From positions 9,798,009-9,862,008 of the forward strand of contig NC_037648.1 of assembly GCF_003254395.2 (NCBI RefSeq): a stretch of 64,000 nucleotides of DNA, written 5' to 3'. Below the pieces are notes generated by a model, which saw only the letters and a list, made by a program, of their open reading frames with translations, ran no database searches and was not told the DNA's origin. Each line of letters opens with the position of its first letter. The stretch's first letter is position 1. This DNA is from Apis mellifera (Eukaryota > Arthropoda > Insecta > Hymenoptera > Apidae). Shown piece by piece: positions 14,576 to 28,765 of the stretch. Position numbers and translations under genes: made by a program.

Positions 14576-17500
14576 GAAAGATACGTTACGAATATACTAA
14601 TAACACCCTGTATATATTATGGTAACCGTGCGAGGTAACCATGTGTATCCGATTTCGCGAGAACTCACGTGCTCGCTTCACGTTTCACGGAATACGGAAT
14701 ATCAAAGGGGGAATGGAGAGAGATGTTCATTGTCCGGATAAGTAATAATGCATAACGCTTCACGCGTTGGATTAATCTTGCGCGATTGGATGGGGAAAAA
14801 AATAATATATTCCTATTTCTCGATTTTCCATCAGTGGATTATTACGAACCGACGAGGGAAGGAAACATTAGATTGAAGTTAAAAACTTCTCCATTAATTA
14901 TTCGATATTTGAAACGTATGATAAAGTTGGGCTTGGCACAAAGATTGTAAAAGAAGAATAAATATTGTACGAAGAGTGCAATACAAAGAAACGAGAGGGT
15001 TGAAGGGTTGATTGGACAATAAAGGGATGTTAGTTTTGAGGGGGACTAATGCACCGATGATTGACCGATCATCAGAAAACGTGGCGCAATTTGTCAAATA
15101 AATACAATGTTTGCACCGTGTGTATCGTTTCACGATGAAAATTGATGATGTGTAACAAGAGACCAACGATTGTTTAATATTCATCTCATCGAGAAAATTG
15201 ATCGGCCCCCTTCCCGATCGTCGGTTTACTTTTCGTCCATACGAAGTTCGAAACGATTTTACCTGACTGAACTTTAAAATTGAACTAATATTCTTACATT
15301 TATCCAAACCAGAAAATTTTTTCGATTCTCCTTTTAATAAAATATACTCCTTGTTTCAGATTTAGAGAATAATGATATTACGAATTATTACGAATTGAAT
15401 TGGGATGTGAAATATTTGTTCCTTTCAATTACGATTCAAAAATCAGAATCTTATAATCAAAAAAGGGGAGAAGCGAAAAATGTTATTAATCAATTGCCAG
15501 TCGAGATGAAAATAATTCATCGGGATAAAAAGGAACGGTGTCGGAGGGAGGGGAAGAGTGTTTCGTTTGAAATCAGGACGCGCCTCATAAATTGATACCG
15601 ACGAAAATTTGAGAGAAATATTAAAATTTCATTGTATATATCCTTGGTTGAAGTTTGCGCCACCGCCACCCTCGTCGCACTTTTATTTCCTTTCAGATTC
15701 CCTCTAATATTTTATAGAGTATCCTCCTCCTTGCATTTTTCGAAATAAATATCCACCCGCCAAGCAACGATATTAAATTCGCATACTAGCCCGTTTTTAT
15801 TTAACTAGACAGCGGTAGACAGTCAAGTCCCCTGCTTCCGCCGAATATCTCGCTAACAAAATTACCTTTCCTTTCGAATCTTACCTATAAAAATCCACGG
15901 GATATTCGAATGTTCGACCATTCCCTATTTTTTTCCACGATATATCTTTCATATCAAACACATGAGTAATTAAAAATCGAAGGAAATTTAATTTATTCGA
16001 TATATATACACGCTCAAAACGAGAATTTAATCATTTTTTTATATCTTGGAAGATGTTTCAATAGTTAATTCTTTATGAGAGAATATTTTAAAATATCTTA
16101 AAAATATATTTATCGCTGTTATTTCTTTCTCCTTTAAACAGAGACTAAAACGAGATATGATTTAGATTTATTTATATAGAATAATTGCAACGTGAAATTC
16201 GAAATAACAAAAAGAAAAGAGAGAGAGAGAGGCTAAAAACTTATTTGGAGAGGTGAAATTGAAAAATATTCGATAATTACGAAACTAGACTAGATATCAA
16301 CCGGATGTGGAACCGTGAGGCCAATAAAAAAAATTGCGATATCCTGGCTCGTGGATCAACGTCCGCTCTCGCAGACCGATGAAACAAGGTTTTGGCTCGC
16401 GTGTTCCCATCACCGCGGAATTAATACGAATTTCCATAACTATTGGATGAGGTTATCACAACTATACCCTGTATTCATATGTAGCAGCAAGCCGGTTAAA
16501 CCGGAACAACTGTAGTAACTCGTTCGAGCGATGAGTACACGTCTTCAGTTTTACCGTGCTCGAATTATCCGCAAACAGAATCCTACACGATTTCAAACAA
16601 TTCCATGTAAATTCTCGTTTCCACGAAAACGTTATCGATCTTTTAACAACATCCCCCGTAATTGCTCCTCCTTCAAAACGTAATATTTTCACAACAAACA
16701 TCTCTTGATCGATGTTAGATTTTTCTATTTTTTAGAAAAAAGAAATATTTGATCAATGAATCGAATATGGTGAATTCTTTGGAAAATTTCCCCTTTCTTG
16801 GAGTGAAAATTGTAACGGAAGATGAAGAGATTCGAAAGGAAGATGGAATCTCATGGATTAAATAACGATATAAATCAGGAATAAAATTTCGACGTGTAAC
16901 GTTCGAAGATTTCTCTAGCGACTGAAAAATTTCACGGACAATTGAGCTGCACCTATCCTAAATCTTTCACGATTTCCCGATCTATAAATTTATCTTCCTG
17001 AATACGATCATCAAATCGAATATGTACATAAAGTTTTTACTTTCAGCAATTTTCCTTTTTTAATCGTTATTCATCTTTTTAACGATTATCATTTTTAAAT
17101 TTACAATCTCTGCTTCGATTCGAAAAGTTCGAACAATCTAAATCCAACACAATTAACAAGAGGTTAATTTCGAATTGATATTCGATTTCAATTTTTGCAA
17201 TAACCTTACTATTCAAGCTTCCAATTTTCAATTTCGTGTGCAACAAAAGCAAACAAGTTTCAAAGCGAGCTCCAATTTCTTCAAAGCATCGTCGCCAAAA
17301 AAGGGACGAAATTGGTTTCACGCAAGAAACGACAATAAAAAAGTGGGGAGAGAGGGAGGGAAAAGGGAAGGGCGAAACGACCTTGTTCTCAATTTTTCAA
17401 TTTATCAGCAAGATTCTATCTGACCCATCGAAATTTCAATTCGCCAAAGAGGCGAACGATGGCTCGAAGTTTGGACCGGGTTTGCGCCCGGAAACAAGGA

Positions 17501-18336
17501 CACATGGCGCGAAATTCGACGCGGCTCGAGCAACAAATTTTTCACGGAGCTCCCCGCCATCGATAAATCACCGGGATAAACCGTCGCAACACCGGATCCA
17601 CCGAATTTTAGAATTTGTTGTACTCGTATTCGACGAAATAATAGACGAAAATAACGAAGAATGATCAAAAGGAAAAAAGAATGAAATGAAATCATCGTCG
17701 TTTTAAGAATTATCCATCTCATCGTCTCAGAATTATTCAATTTCAAGTAGCAGCAGAAAAAAAAATTGTATAATTTCAAGAATATTAAAGGAATATTAAA
17801 TACTTTTAATCTACTAATTTTCGAATAATTACAAAGCCAACGTAAGAATCTTTTAGAACATCCACTTGATCGAATGAAAAGTGGATATTCGTGATTTAAC
17901 CACCCTGTGCACGTTCGTTTTGAATGGAAAACTTTGAAAAGCTTTCGCTCGGAAGAGAAGAATCATCGCGATCATCCGGCAATTATATCCTCCTCTCTCG
18001 AAGGTGAGGGGAAATTAATTTAAATTCTTTCTCGAGCAAATAAAACTTTGATGAAAAGTCCGCGACGAAGACGAACTTGGAATAAACAAGCGAAACATCC
18101 CCGCCATTCTTCCTCCACTCGTCCCGATATCGACGACGATTATTTCTCACCAGACAGAAACATCGGCTAAATCGACGAAAGATAAGAGGGAGGAGGATAC
18201 GATTTACAACGAAATCGAAACTCGATGGCGGCGCCATATTTTAAGAGAGGAGAATCGAGGGTTGGCGAACGAAACCGCGAAAGAGGAAGAGCAACAAACT
18301 ATGTGCTGGATGGAACGAACGATCGACAAAAGGAGA

Positions 18337-18376
<40 letters not shown>

Positions 18377-20492
18377 CGAGACTAAAAGCATCGAATAGCA
18401 GGAAAATCACGATATTTCATTTATTCTTCTACTACTCCTACTTCTCCACCTTCCATTCTTTTTCGCAAACATTCGATTCACGTGAAGAAAATCGACCTCC
18501 TTCGTGGAATCAAATAAGTAAGCAAGTACGTTCTACTCTCTCCATAAAGTATCGCGAAATAGCTAACTCTTTCGTGGTTGCAACGATATATAAATGAGAA
18601 CCGCTTCGTAATTAATATTCTTTCGCCAGCTAGATAACCGAGAAGGGTTTGCGTTACGTTTGCAATACGCGAGACAAACATGCGAGCATTTTAATATTTT
18701 TCTCCGACAGACTCGGATATTACTCGTTTTTTTACTCGAGCGTGGTGAAAGGAGCGGCCGGTTTCTTTTTGATTTTCGTGGAATATATCTGGTGGATAAT
18801 CGAGGACGAGAAATGTACACGATCCTTCGTTACATCGTGTCGGCTTGCTTGTTTTGTGTGTCGTCGGAGGAATTATTAAACTTGTTCGAATTAATATCGG
18901 TCGATTTTCGCAAACTGTTCACTTTCCAAAGTGAAACTGGGTTAAACTGTAATCTTAAACTCGTGCAAGATAGGCGAAAATTTCATTAAAATTAAAGTTT
19001 CGAATCCGTTTTACAGCGATGATCGGAGAAAAGATGATTCAAAAGTTTCAAATTATCCGTTTGAGTGAAAAAGAGAAAAAGGATTCGTAAATTTATAGAA
19101 CGATATTCGTTATTATTATCCTTTAAAATTTCCAAATGCAAGCGTTGTTAATTGTATATAGATGAAAACACGGATACAACGTTATGCAACGTACGAAACC
19201 GTTTAACCCCTTAAATTATTATTAATTGATTCATTAAGTCTTATGATTCATCATAGTTATATTATAATATATCATAATTAGTATTACTGCAATTTATATA
19301 ATGTAATTATACATTGTTTTTCATCATTGTTATTTATGATACATTATTATATAATTTTATATTACCACGTTATATTATTATCCTAGAGATAGAAGAACTT
19401 CCATGATACACAATATTGCCATCAAACGAAATTTTCGCTTCAGAATTATTCCTCGAAACATCTTCCTTACTTCCTGTCTACGAAACCATAATAGATCGTG
19501 TTAGACGAATTTATTCGACGAGTTCTTTAACGAAAATTCGAGAAAATTTCCTCCCTCTCCCTCTCTTTTTTTAATTAACCATATCCCAAGCTTAAAACGA
19601 TCCTTGCATCCTCTTCCATTGGATTAACCACGGATTAAGTATCACGTTCGAGGGATATTTAGCCTGCAAAATTTATCCACTATCGCGTTATATTTAAAAT
19701 CGATGCGGTAATACGTATTCGAAACGATTTAATATACATCAAGCAAACCTATCTCAATTTTAAATCTCTCTTTCTCTCTCTCTTTCCCCCTTTCTCGAAC
19801 GTTTTGCTCCGCGAGTTTTAATATTTCCGGATATTCTCCAGCCCCTTCTGCATCCTTTCAAAATTCCCACCCAAATGGAGAGAAAAATCCGCGGGATGTT
19901 TTTCCCCTCCCTTCCTTCCTCCCTTCCTTCCTTCCTTCCTTTTTTTCCTCGATCCCTTCCTAATTTCACGCAACCCTCACGCCGTGACCGTACGCGAAAT
20001 TAGGTAATTACAAACGGTGCCGGTAAAAATCATATGGTAACGAAATTCAAATCGGAATACGGTAATTCGGATCTCCAGAGAAATCGAGGGAAATATGAAA
20101 ATCGTCCGGATTTAAAAAAGAGAGAGAGAGAGAGAAAATGGAGAGGAGAAAATGGAAGGCTCGAAAATCTCATCTCTGAATTACATCGTCTCCGGCTGGC
20201 ACGTTCCTCATCGGTCAGGAAACTTCGCGCTGGAATTGTAATTCGTTCCGGCCGAAGATGCGCCCAGTTCATCCGGAGAGGGGTGAACAGGAGGGGGGAA
20301 AAAATCGCGAAATTTCGTTAAACGCATTAAACGAGCTCGGTTAAAAAAAAACTCGAAACTTGGGGGGTGAAATTCGTGATACGAATTTGCAACTTTTTAC
20401 GGACGCCTCGTTTGTTTTTTTCGAGCCTCGAATTAGTAGGACGTTAGTTTTTTCTCTTTCTCTTTTTAACGAAAATATATCAATTAATAACT
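14576..20492. other. Non-coding stretch, no gene seen
   Basis: No exon with recognisable protein content was found. The sequence contains purine/pyrimidine microsatellites near 16217-16231, 19770-19790 and 20119-20135, and CCTT repeats near 19910-19945. Like the DNA to its left it is CpG-rich and probably lies in the large first intron of the minus-strand gene beginning at 22,879. A YY1/Pho-like word (GCCATATT) sits in a small palindrome near 18,224-18,240, which may be fortuitous. Confidence 0.5.
18341..18373. repeat. (AT)16 microsatellite
   Basis: An uninterrupted AT dinucleotide run of about 33 bp, likely polymorphic in length. Confidence 0.95.
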
Positions 20493-20885
20493 GTTTTTAT
20501 TATTTATTAACGGGATTTTGGATCAAAGACTTTTTTCATTATTACTCCATTATGTACTATTTTTTTTTTTTTTTTGGAATATATTTGTGAAGAAAAATCA
20601 CTCGTCTAATCTTTCGTTTCGTATTTTAGATTCTTTCTACTGGATCGTTATATATATATATTTCTCTTACAAAATAAACTTTAAAATCAGTTTTTATTAT
20701 TTATTAACGGGATTTTGGATCAAAGACTTTTTTCATTGTTACTCCATTATGTACTATTTTTTTTTTTTTTTTTTGGGAATATATTTGTGAAGAAAAATCA
20801 CTCGTCTAATCTTTCGTTTCGTATTTTAGATTCTTTCTACTGGATTATTATATATATTTCTCTTACAAAATAAACTTTAAAATCG
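20493..20885. repeat. Tandem duplication, two ~197-bp copies
   Basis: Copy 1 starts at 20493 and copy 2 at 20690. Both run from GTTTTTATTATTTATTAACG, through a GGATCAAAGAC word, a poly-T run, a segment containing CACTCGTCTAATC and a short TA tract, to AAACTTTAAAATC. The copies are almost identical. Differences are mainly poly-T length, TA-tract length and single bases, which points to a recent duplication. No coding content. Confidence 0.95.
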
Positions 20886-22797
20886 AGCGTATATTTTACA
20901 TGTGAAATGTTATTAACCTGAGAAAACTCGTTGGCCAATCGAGAACCGTTTTCCAATGTTTAACGTCATTTAGGAAAAGCATCGAATGACAAACTGAACG
21001 GTTTAATGCGGATTCACGGTGATCATTTAGCAAATCGATACCCTGATTAAACGCACGACGCGTCTTCCGGTTAATTAACCGCTATCACGCGGCTCCAGAA
21101 TTACGTGGAAATAGTCCTATTTCAAGTTTGAAATATTGAAAGAGCGAAAAGGTGTTTTTTACGCGCTTTTTTTGGAAACCGATTTCATCTCAAGTCACTA
21201 GTGACGCAAAGTGTGTTAGAATATATCCGAAACGCTAATAAATTTCCCTAGATAAGATCATAAATTACCTTTCGAGTTACTAGATCTACCTTACCCTCTG
21301 AATTCATCCGTCGTAAGCAATAGTGAAGTGTACACAACACCAGGATCAATCGAGAAGAATCTAAATTTACTTCTACGTCCAATGAATAATGGCAAAGACA
21401 TTTTCTGAAATTGGAATAGAAATCTGAGAATGAAAAATTCTACTGACTTTGCCTCGATAATTTTGACGAAAGAGGATCGAACACTTTCTAAGATTGGAAG
21501 GAAAATTTGAAAAATCAATTTTCGATTCATTTAAAATCTAAATCTTTGTCTCTGATATATAATATTAATTGCAGAGATACGATAATCATAATCATCATAA
21601 TTGTAATATATTTCAGATATATTTTGGTATCCTATCTAAACGCACCACCAAACAAATCACCATCCATATACATGATTAAATTTCAAAGGGAGATAAAAAA
21701 AAAACAGATTTATTGCAACTATTTGCAGCTATAAAGTATGCAAACAACAGAACGATGAAAACAGTGACAAGAATCTAAGAGAGAAAAGGCAAAAAAGAAA
21801 AAAAAAAAAATTCGCTCTACATTCGAGGACACGGAGTCGCGGTTCCATTTATCGAGTGATTGGTCAGCTGAATGATTGGATGGCTGCCTTTTGGCGCAAT
21901 TTTGCCAAATCCAATTTCCGCCCTGTATTTTCTTTATCGCGTTTCAACTTCAATCGGTTAAGTCTCGTATCTGGTCTATGCACACTTATAAATCGATACA
22001 ATTTCTAATTGTTCCTCGAAATGTTCTCGAAAAGATAATTTTGTTTGAGAATCGTGACGATACATTTTTTGATAATTTCATATTTCCCGCTATTCGCCTC
22101 TGTTCGTAATATTTCGTAAAGCTGATTTTTATTTTGATCTTTCTGTATAATTTCGTGTATTTAATAATAATTTTTGAATCGGTAAAAGTTGTAAAAAAAT
22201 CAGCAAAGAAATACAGACTCACGTTTTCTACAAATGTGTACGGTTATTATGTTATTCAACATTATTGCACGATATATATTTTTTATCGCGATGCATATTT
22301 TATCTCCGTCACATGTTACAAAATACTTTCCATCGACTCTACAAAACTCTACTTATTTCTTATTTTCCCTCATTTATACTCTTGGAAAATGTTTAGACAA
22401 TATATTTTTATAATAAATACGAATTTCCTCGAAATAATGCGTAAAATTGTTAAATTTATTGAAACTTGCTTCGGAGCAAATGAGTATAAAGTAGATTTGT
22501 TAATAATACCATAGAGGTCACTAACGATCACGAAATTGAAAAATATTACAATTTAACATCCATAAAATTCTCGATATTTCTAATATTGTCTATTTCTAAT
22601 TTGTCTAAGTAAGAAAAAAGGCTAATTTTATTTAGATAAGATAATTAGATTTAATATATCGTAATTTTTAAATTTAAAATATTATACTGCAATTCTTTAA
22701 TTTTTTCCTAAAATTCTATCTCGAATTTCACTCTATATTGAGGACACGTATCAGAATATAGAATCGTTCGAAATTATCGATAAAACTAGACACTTAC
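20886..22797 (-). other. Start of first intron of the signal-peptide gene
   Basis: On the minus strand this follows the GTAAGTG donor of the signal-peptide exon, so it is the 5' part of that gene's first intron. No second exon is visible. The 20,930-21,110 part is relatively GC-rich, with several ATTA/TTAAT homeodomain-type words, and could be regulatory. The rest is AT-rich and featureless. Confidence 0.5.
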
Positions 22798-22879
22798 CTT
22801 TTACGATGACTGGAGTAGAAAAGAGGAAGAAAATTAGGATCAGCTTCATCGATAATAATTTCATTCCGTACTCCTCCAT
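22798..22879 (-). CDS. First coding exon: signal peptide of an unidentified secreted/surface protein
   Basis: On the minus strand an ATG at 22,879 in a good context (A at -3, G at +4) opens a 27-residue reading frame, MEEYGMKLLSMKLILIFFLF followed by STPVIVK. This is a typical signal peptide: a short polar start, a Lys, a hydrophobic core of about 10 residues and small polar residues before the likely cleavage site. The frame ends after one extra base (G) at a near-consensus donor, GTAAGTG (phase 1). Internal Met codons at residues 6 and 11 could also start the peptide. The remainder of the protein is not recognisable within 22 kb downstream. A lone signal-peptide exon before a very long intron is common in insect immunoglobulin-superfamily surface genes (Dpr, DIP, Lachesin types), but nothing here proves that family. 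Confidence 0.65.
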
Positions 22880-24450
22880 GGTAAAATGGATCCGTTACAG
22901 GAACATAGATAAACACACCGACACGACAAAACGTATGTAAACACAGAAAGGTCACTCGCACATCTGACCGAACGTACTTTTTCGTTCTCAAAATAAGTCA
23001 CTTCACAGTTCACGTTCACAATTTATCGTCATTTGTCGTAAAATCGACATTAGAAAATGAAAAATCTATCGTATGCTCGATTCCTCGTTATATTTACGAA
23101 GTACTTACTTCCATTGGGCACATAATTTTTTGAAATGTCTCACAGAGATTTCACTTGAGCAGCTGTTTACCACTAAACGACGTAATATCACGAATATAAA
23201 ACGTATTTTATTACGAGGAATCGTTATCTGCGAATATTTCACTTATATTCAATCGTTGATCTTTCCTATATAACACTTTTCACGAAAAATTTTCACTTTT
23301 CCGAAATTCGAAACGAACGAACGAAATTCTAATGCGTCACTACGTTCGAGAATCAATCCCGCGACTAAAAATCGACTATTTTCGATACAATGGTAAAACG
23401 TATCTGATTGGCTGACAAATAATCGAAAGTAAAAATCAAATCGAGAACAATTTCTCGAAAAGATCGAATTGTATCATGTGTCAAGAGACAATGTCTCCGT
23501 AGCAACCATCGATTATACGCACTTTACCGGTTTTCAAAATTTTAAAAATATTGCTTTCTCAATCCATTTTTTTTTTTTTTTTTTTTGATACATACAATAT
23601 CAAGATGTTATCATATTCGTCAACGAGATGTTATACAATGAGCACGAATTCACGATCGACACGTTCGAGAAATCGATTAATCGAAGAGTAGTTTAACACT
23701 ACACCGCGAGTTCGCTCGTAACAGGTGAATTGTCAAAGGACGCGGAATCACTGTATTTGAATTCGTTCAATGTCGACAGCTCCGAAACTAAACGTTTCAT
23801 TGAATATCCACACGGAAATCAATTTTGTTTCTCGGTCTTCGTTTCTGAACACGAACATCGATGACAGTAATCATCCTTTTATTTTTGCCGGTTTCCATGC
23901 ACACTCACGACTTTTTCTTCAGTCTCGTATTCACTGTCAATTTTCCAACATTATTTCGCTGCTCCGTTTTTCATGCGTGTCACTCAATATTCGTCAAAAT
24001 ATCGTGTACTAATTCGCGGATCACTTGTAATCTGAAAGAGATTGATACGAACACGTACTCATCACTGAATCACGCGACGAAGAAATAAAACTCGCATGTA
24101 CCACCGCACACCTACGCGGGAGTGTGAACACTGTAGAATTGCTCGAAAGGGAAGGAGGCCTCTGCCCCCGCAGAGATCCACGGAGATTGCCGAACGGAAC
24201 CGAGTAGACACGAGCGTACGAGCGACCAGCATCCACTGCACCTCCCAACCCCTACGGCCTATGAGTACAGTGCGCACGCAAAGCACTTGACACGATGAGG
24301 ATGAGAACAACGCAGATGCGGAAAATCGACGGAAAACGTCTTCAAGATACCATGGATCCTACGGGCATAAAGTGAACCGATTTTTTGGATCTTGAATTCG
24401 TCTCGTTGCTGCAATCTTTTCGAATTATCCGTGCATACGTTGAGAAGCAT
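22880..24450 (-). promoter_or_regulatory. Putative 5' UTR and promoter region of the signal-peptide gene
   Basis: The region just upstream of the signal-peptide ATG becomes GC- and CpG-rich at 24,090-24,310 and then gives way abruptly to AT-rich DNA at about 24,450. This is the expected position of a 5' UTR and core promoter for the minus-strand gene. No TATA box or defined start site can be assigned by eye. A short inverted repeat (CTCTGC/GCAGAG) lies near 24,160. A poly-T run is at about 23,570-23,586. Confidence 0.4.
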
Positions 24451-26338
24451 TGCTTTTTAACTGAAACATATGCACACAATGTATCTAAGTAATTCACACG
24501 AAAATAACTAAAAAATTGTTACCATTTATAAAGTATTTTAATGATAAAATTTTTATTCATATTTATTTCAAACAAAATTATTATTTCTTAAACTTTTCAT
24601 ATATTTCAGGTATAAAAATTTGATAGAGTACTAAAACTATTTCTGGTTTGTCTACTTGAATTATCTAATATGAAATCATAACCTATATAATATAAAACCT
24701 TAATTCAATATCTGATATAATATCAGAATATGATAAACATACTTTTATATTTAAAACTATTCCAGAAAAATTATTCGTGATTCAATGTATAATAATATTA
24801 TTATTCGTTTTTTAATTAATAATTTAAGCAAGGAAGGTGAGAAAGTAAATATTTAAATGAGAAAAATTAAAATTTCTTTTTATAAAAATTTATCTTTTTT
24901 TACTAACAATATATCATTCGTTTTTAGTAACTATTTATAAAAAAGGAAATAAAAGTTTTCAAGTCTCTTGGTATATGGTAATAATAATACGAATGTGAAG
25001 TGCATTGTTTCCAGAAATGAAAGAAATAACAAGATGTTGCTTGAGATTATAGTAATATTACAATGCTATTGTAATTTCGTACGTAATTTATGATTCCAAA
25101 AACATTCAACACTTTATCATTTGATACATTTTATTGCCAATTTGCATTTTAAATTATAAATTATAATTATAAATTAAATATCATTATTTCAAATAAATTC
25201 ATATTAACTTTTATTTAAAAATATGAAATGAATTCGTATTTTTTGAATTATCTTTTTTATTTATAAAAAATTATGAAATAAAATTCATAAACATCATGAC
25301 ACAATAATTTATTTTAAGAAAAAAATAAGTTTCAAATGTCAACAGTTCTATATTATATCATATTACTCCAAATAAATAAATCAATGAAAATTGGCAATAA
25401 AATAAAGTATTTTATATATTATCCTTATTTATAATTTTTATAGAAGAATTTTTTTATAGTCTAGATTAATAAAAAGTTATCTGTGAGAGAAATTTTCAAT
25501 AATCGAAATTACTAATTTTCTCAAAGAAATTTGATATATTTGAACAGATTTTTGAATTTTCGTGTATAAAAGAACAAATTTTCATTTCAAGAATAAAAAA
25601 TAGTATGCCAAATCGCATATTCTCTAACACAATCGTGCATCATAACTTGATCAACACAAAATTCATATGACAATTATCTTTTGCGACTGATATATCGTTA
25701 TTATTAGAGAAAAAAATAATAGAATAATATGATATGTAAATTATATATTAGATTTAAACATACAAAAGTTTTATAAGTTTTGAAGTATTCAAAAAATAAG
25801 ATTTCTTACACAAAAGAATTGTTTTCTTGAAATGAAAATGAAAAAAAGAAATGTTTATTTTTTAAAATTGGGATTTAAAATTTATTCACAAATAAAACGG
25901 AATAAAAATTTTTAAAATATAAAAATTCTAAGAATTACATTAGATTCGTACACATGAATAAAAGAGTGTACGAATGATAATGTGAAATAAAAAGATTGTT
26001 TGTCATAAGTAAATTTTTATTTCAAATTGCTACAAAAAATGTCCTATGCGTTTAACTTCCGTTTCGATACAAATTTAACATCTTCATAGCGAAAAAAATT
26101 TTGAATTTATAAAAAAAACTTTGTTTGTTTTTTTTTTCTTTTTTTTTCTTTTTTTAATACATTACATACTTATATTACTTTTAAAGGCCACCGGAAGTAA
26201 CAGGTCACTTTTTGAAATCCGTTCAATTCTCTAAACTCGAAAACTATTGAATCAATATAGTAATTTTCATTACAAACTTGCAAAGTAGACCAGAGATCTC
26301 TCATTTTCTAAACATACCGTAATCTTAATGAACACCCA

Positions 26339-26500
26339 ACGTATAAAGGGTGAGTCTTTTATCAGTCGTCACTCAGTTCTAAATTTTCTTACCATCGTGT
26401 AAGACTGCGTGTTTTAAAACGGAAGCTATTGAAAAAAATATTCCTTTCTTAAACGTCCGCGAAAGGAATGAAAAATTGATAGAAAATTCACCCTATACGT
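26339..26500. repeat. Possible degenerate MITE-like element with imperfect terminal inverted repeats
   Basis: ACGTATAAAGGGTGAG at 26339 and TTCACCCTATACGT at 26487-26500 are imperfect reverse complements (they differ by a small indel) enclosing about 130 bp. CCCTATA/CCCTGTATA-type ends also appear near 14,608 and 4,316. No target-site duplication was confirmed. This is a tentative call from a short match. Confidence 0.25.
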
Positions 26501-27745
26501 AAAATAGATAATTAACACAAAAAACGAAAACAAATAAATACGCTAAAATTATATTAAAACATATTTGTCATTATAAATCGTAGTGTGTGCGGCATCCTAT
26601 AATTTGCTTTGGCATTCTACGCATTTTTTCGTTCCTTTTATTTATATTTTTCTCTCTTTGTTTCGCTTAAGACAAAAATAAACAATTCATTCTAAAATTT
26701 CCGACGTCCCTGCGGAAACAATGACTTTAATACATATACATGTCAAAAGGAAAAAGATTTTGTTTCCCTTTATTTCTTTCTTTTTTTTTTTCCATTCTTT
26801 CTGCTTCTTTCTCTCTTTCAACAAGCTACGTAACATTCGACGAAAATATTACAAAGAGAGGGGAAAGAGAGAAAGAGAGAGAGAGAGAGAGAAAGAGAGA
26901 AAATGTTAATGAAATTTCCGCTATATTTACCACGAATGTCCCTGTAGTCTTCGAGGAACTTGTATCATGAACAATACATCGTTTTAATGTACACGAATTT
27001 ATGTACATTCACCAACTCCACTTGTATATACGAATACATGTAGATGTAAATGTGTACATATACGCGCGAAGAGGAGAGAAAAAAAGAATAGATTGAAAAA
27101 GGGAATTGAGAAAGAACGCATGGTAGCAAATCGCAAAGAAGAAAATTTGTTTCGTCGATATTCATTTTTTTTCTTTTTTTTTTTTTTTTTCAGTCTTATA
27201 GGTACCTATACTAATCACGAAAATTGCTTCTGTAATTTTTTTTCTATAATATTTCCTTTACAATTAATATAAAAGCATAAAAAAGTACTTGAACTTGGCA
27301 ATATCTTCATTCTGATTTTTCATCCATCAATTCACAATGTCATAAATTTAAAATATAGCCTGATATATCATTTAACGACATTAAAAGATATAAACTTGAT
27401 CATCCTGAAAACAAGAAATACGACGTAGAAACATTTCTTCCTGAAAACTGTTATCGCTCGAATAATCTCGTTTATCGAATCGAAATGTATTAAAAAACTT
27501 AGAGGGACGAGGAGAAAAATCGTACGATATCTTTCGACCGATTTTGAACGATATTTCCGAGAAATAGAAACGCTCGAAAAACTACTGTATCGCGAAATAT
27601 ATTATTTTTAAATATTCACTGTCGTTATATCATTTTAAATTAATCGAATCGTTATAATCATTTATATATATTTCTTTCGACGTGAATTAATATTCAAAAA
27701 TCGTTGAATCGAGAGCATGTACACATAAAAATATGATTATATAAA

Positions 27746-27785
<40 letters not shown>

Positions 27786-28214
27786 ACATTATAATCAAAT
27801 CTTTCGCTTTTTTATCGGAGCAATCGAACTTTCGTGACTCGCCTTACCATAGTTTCACTTTTCCTACGAAAAGCAAAACCGATTGGATACCTCGGTATCT
27901 TTACAGCGTTTCCAACAAGGAAACAATCTTAAAGATACATAAATAAAACCAACAGGAGGAAAAATATTTTCATAAAACATGTGTAGAAATGCGGTACTTT
28001 TTTTTTTTGCGGAAAGATAAAATACACGTACGAAATATAACATGTCCGTTCAAAGGCCATACGATCGTAATTTTAGCCAAAATACACAAGTGTTTTCCTC
28101 GGGGATTCTGAAAATTTCCCGGATATAAGTATTCTTATTCCTAATTGTACCGACTGTTCATTTCATTTTTTCACGCAGTCTTTAACAAGGCACTTCTTTT
28201 TCGCATATTATACG

Positions 28215-28247
<33 letters not shown>

Positions 28248-28765
28248 ATATGTTTTTGATAAAGGCCGCAATGTTTCTAGATGTAAATGCGTACGAAACG
28301 AGAGGAAATCAATTCCATTTTCATTACAGAAGTTTACTTTGGTAATGACTAGGTCATGCACTATCGCTACGCAACGATATATCGTTGTTCCTCGCTACGT
28401 CATGGCGATCGGCTTCTCCGTTATTATTAATGGTAAATAGAAGGGAACTAACGGATCGTTTAATATTATGGCTGTGTATAAACGTATCGCTCGCGCACAT
28501 ACGTACATTAGGACTCTAGACAGGATCCAAACTGCTGAAGAGCGAAGCAGAGACTCTCTCGAAATCGATCACGCTTTTGATTTTTCGCTTCCCCTTCTCG
28601 ATCACCTTTATCTGCCTCTCATTCTCTATCTATTCTCGTCGTTTTATCGCTCGTTTCCATTCGATCATTCAACAAATTCGATCCTGTTGCGTGCTTCTTA
28701 AATATCCACTAGAAAAAAATTTTCCATCGTTCGTCAAAAACATAATAGAAAATTTATGAGAATGA

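Noticed and set aside
28468..28701. 77-codon frame ending before the A26 tail
   Set aside because: Could be part of a retroposed transcript, but the peptide has no recognisable domain; the tail is reported instead of a gene.
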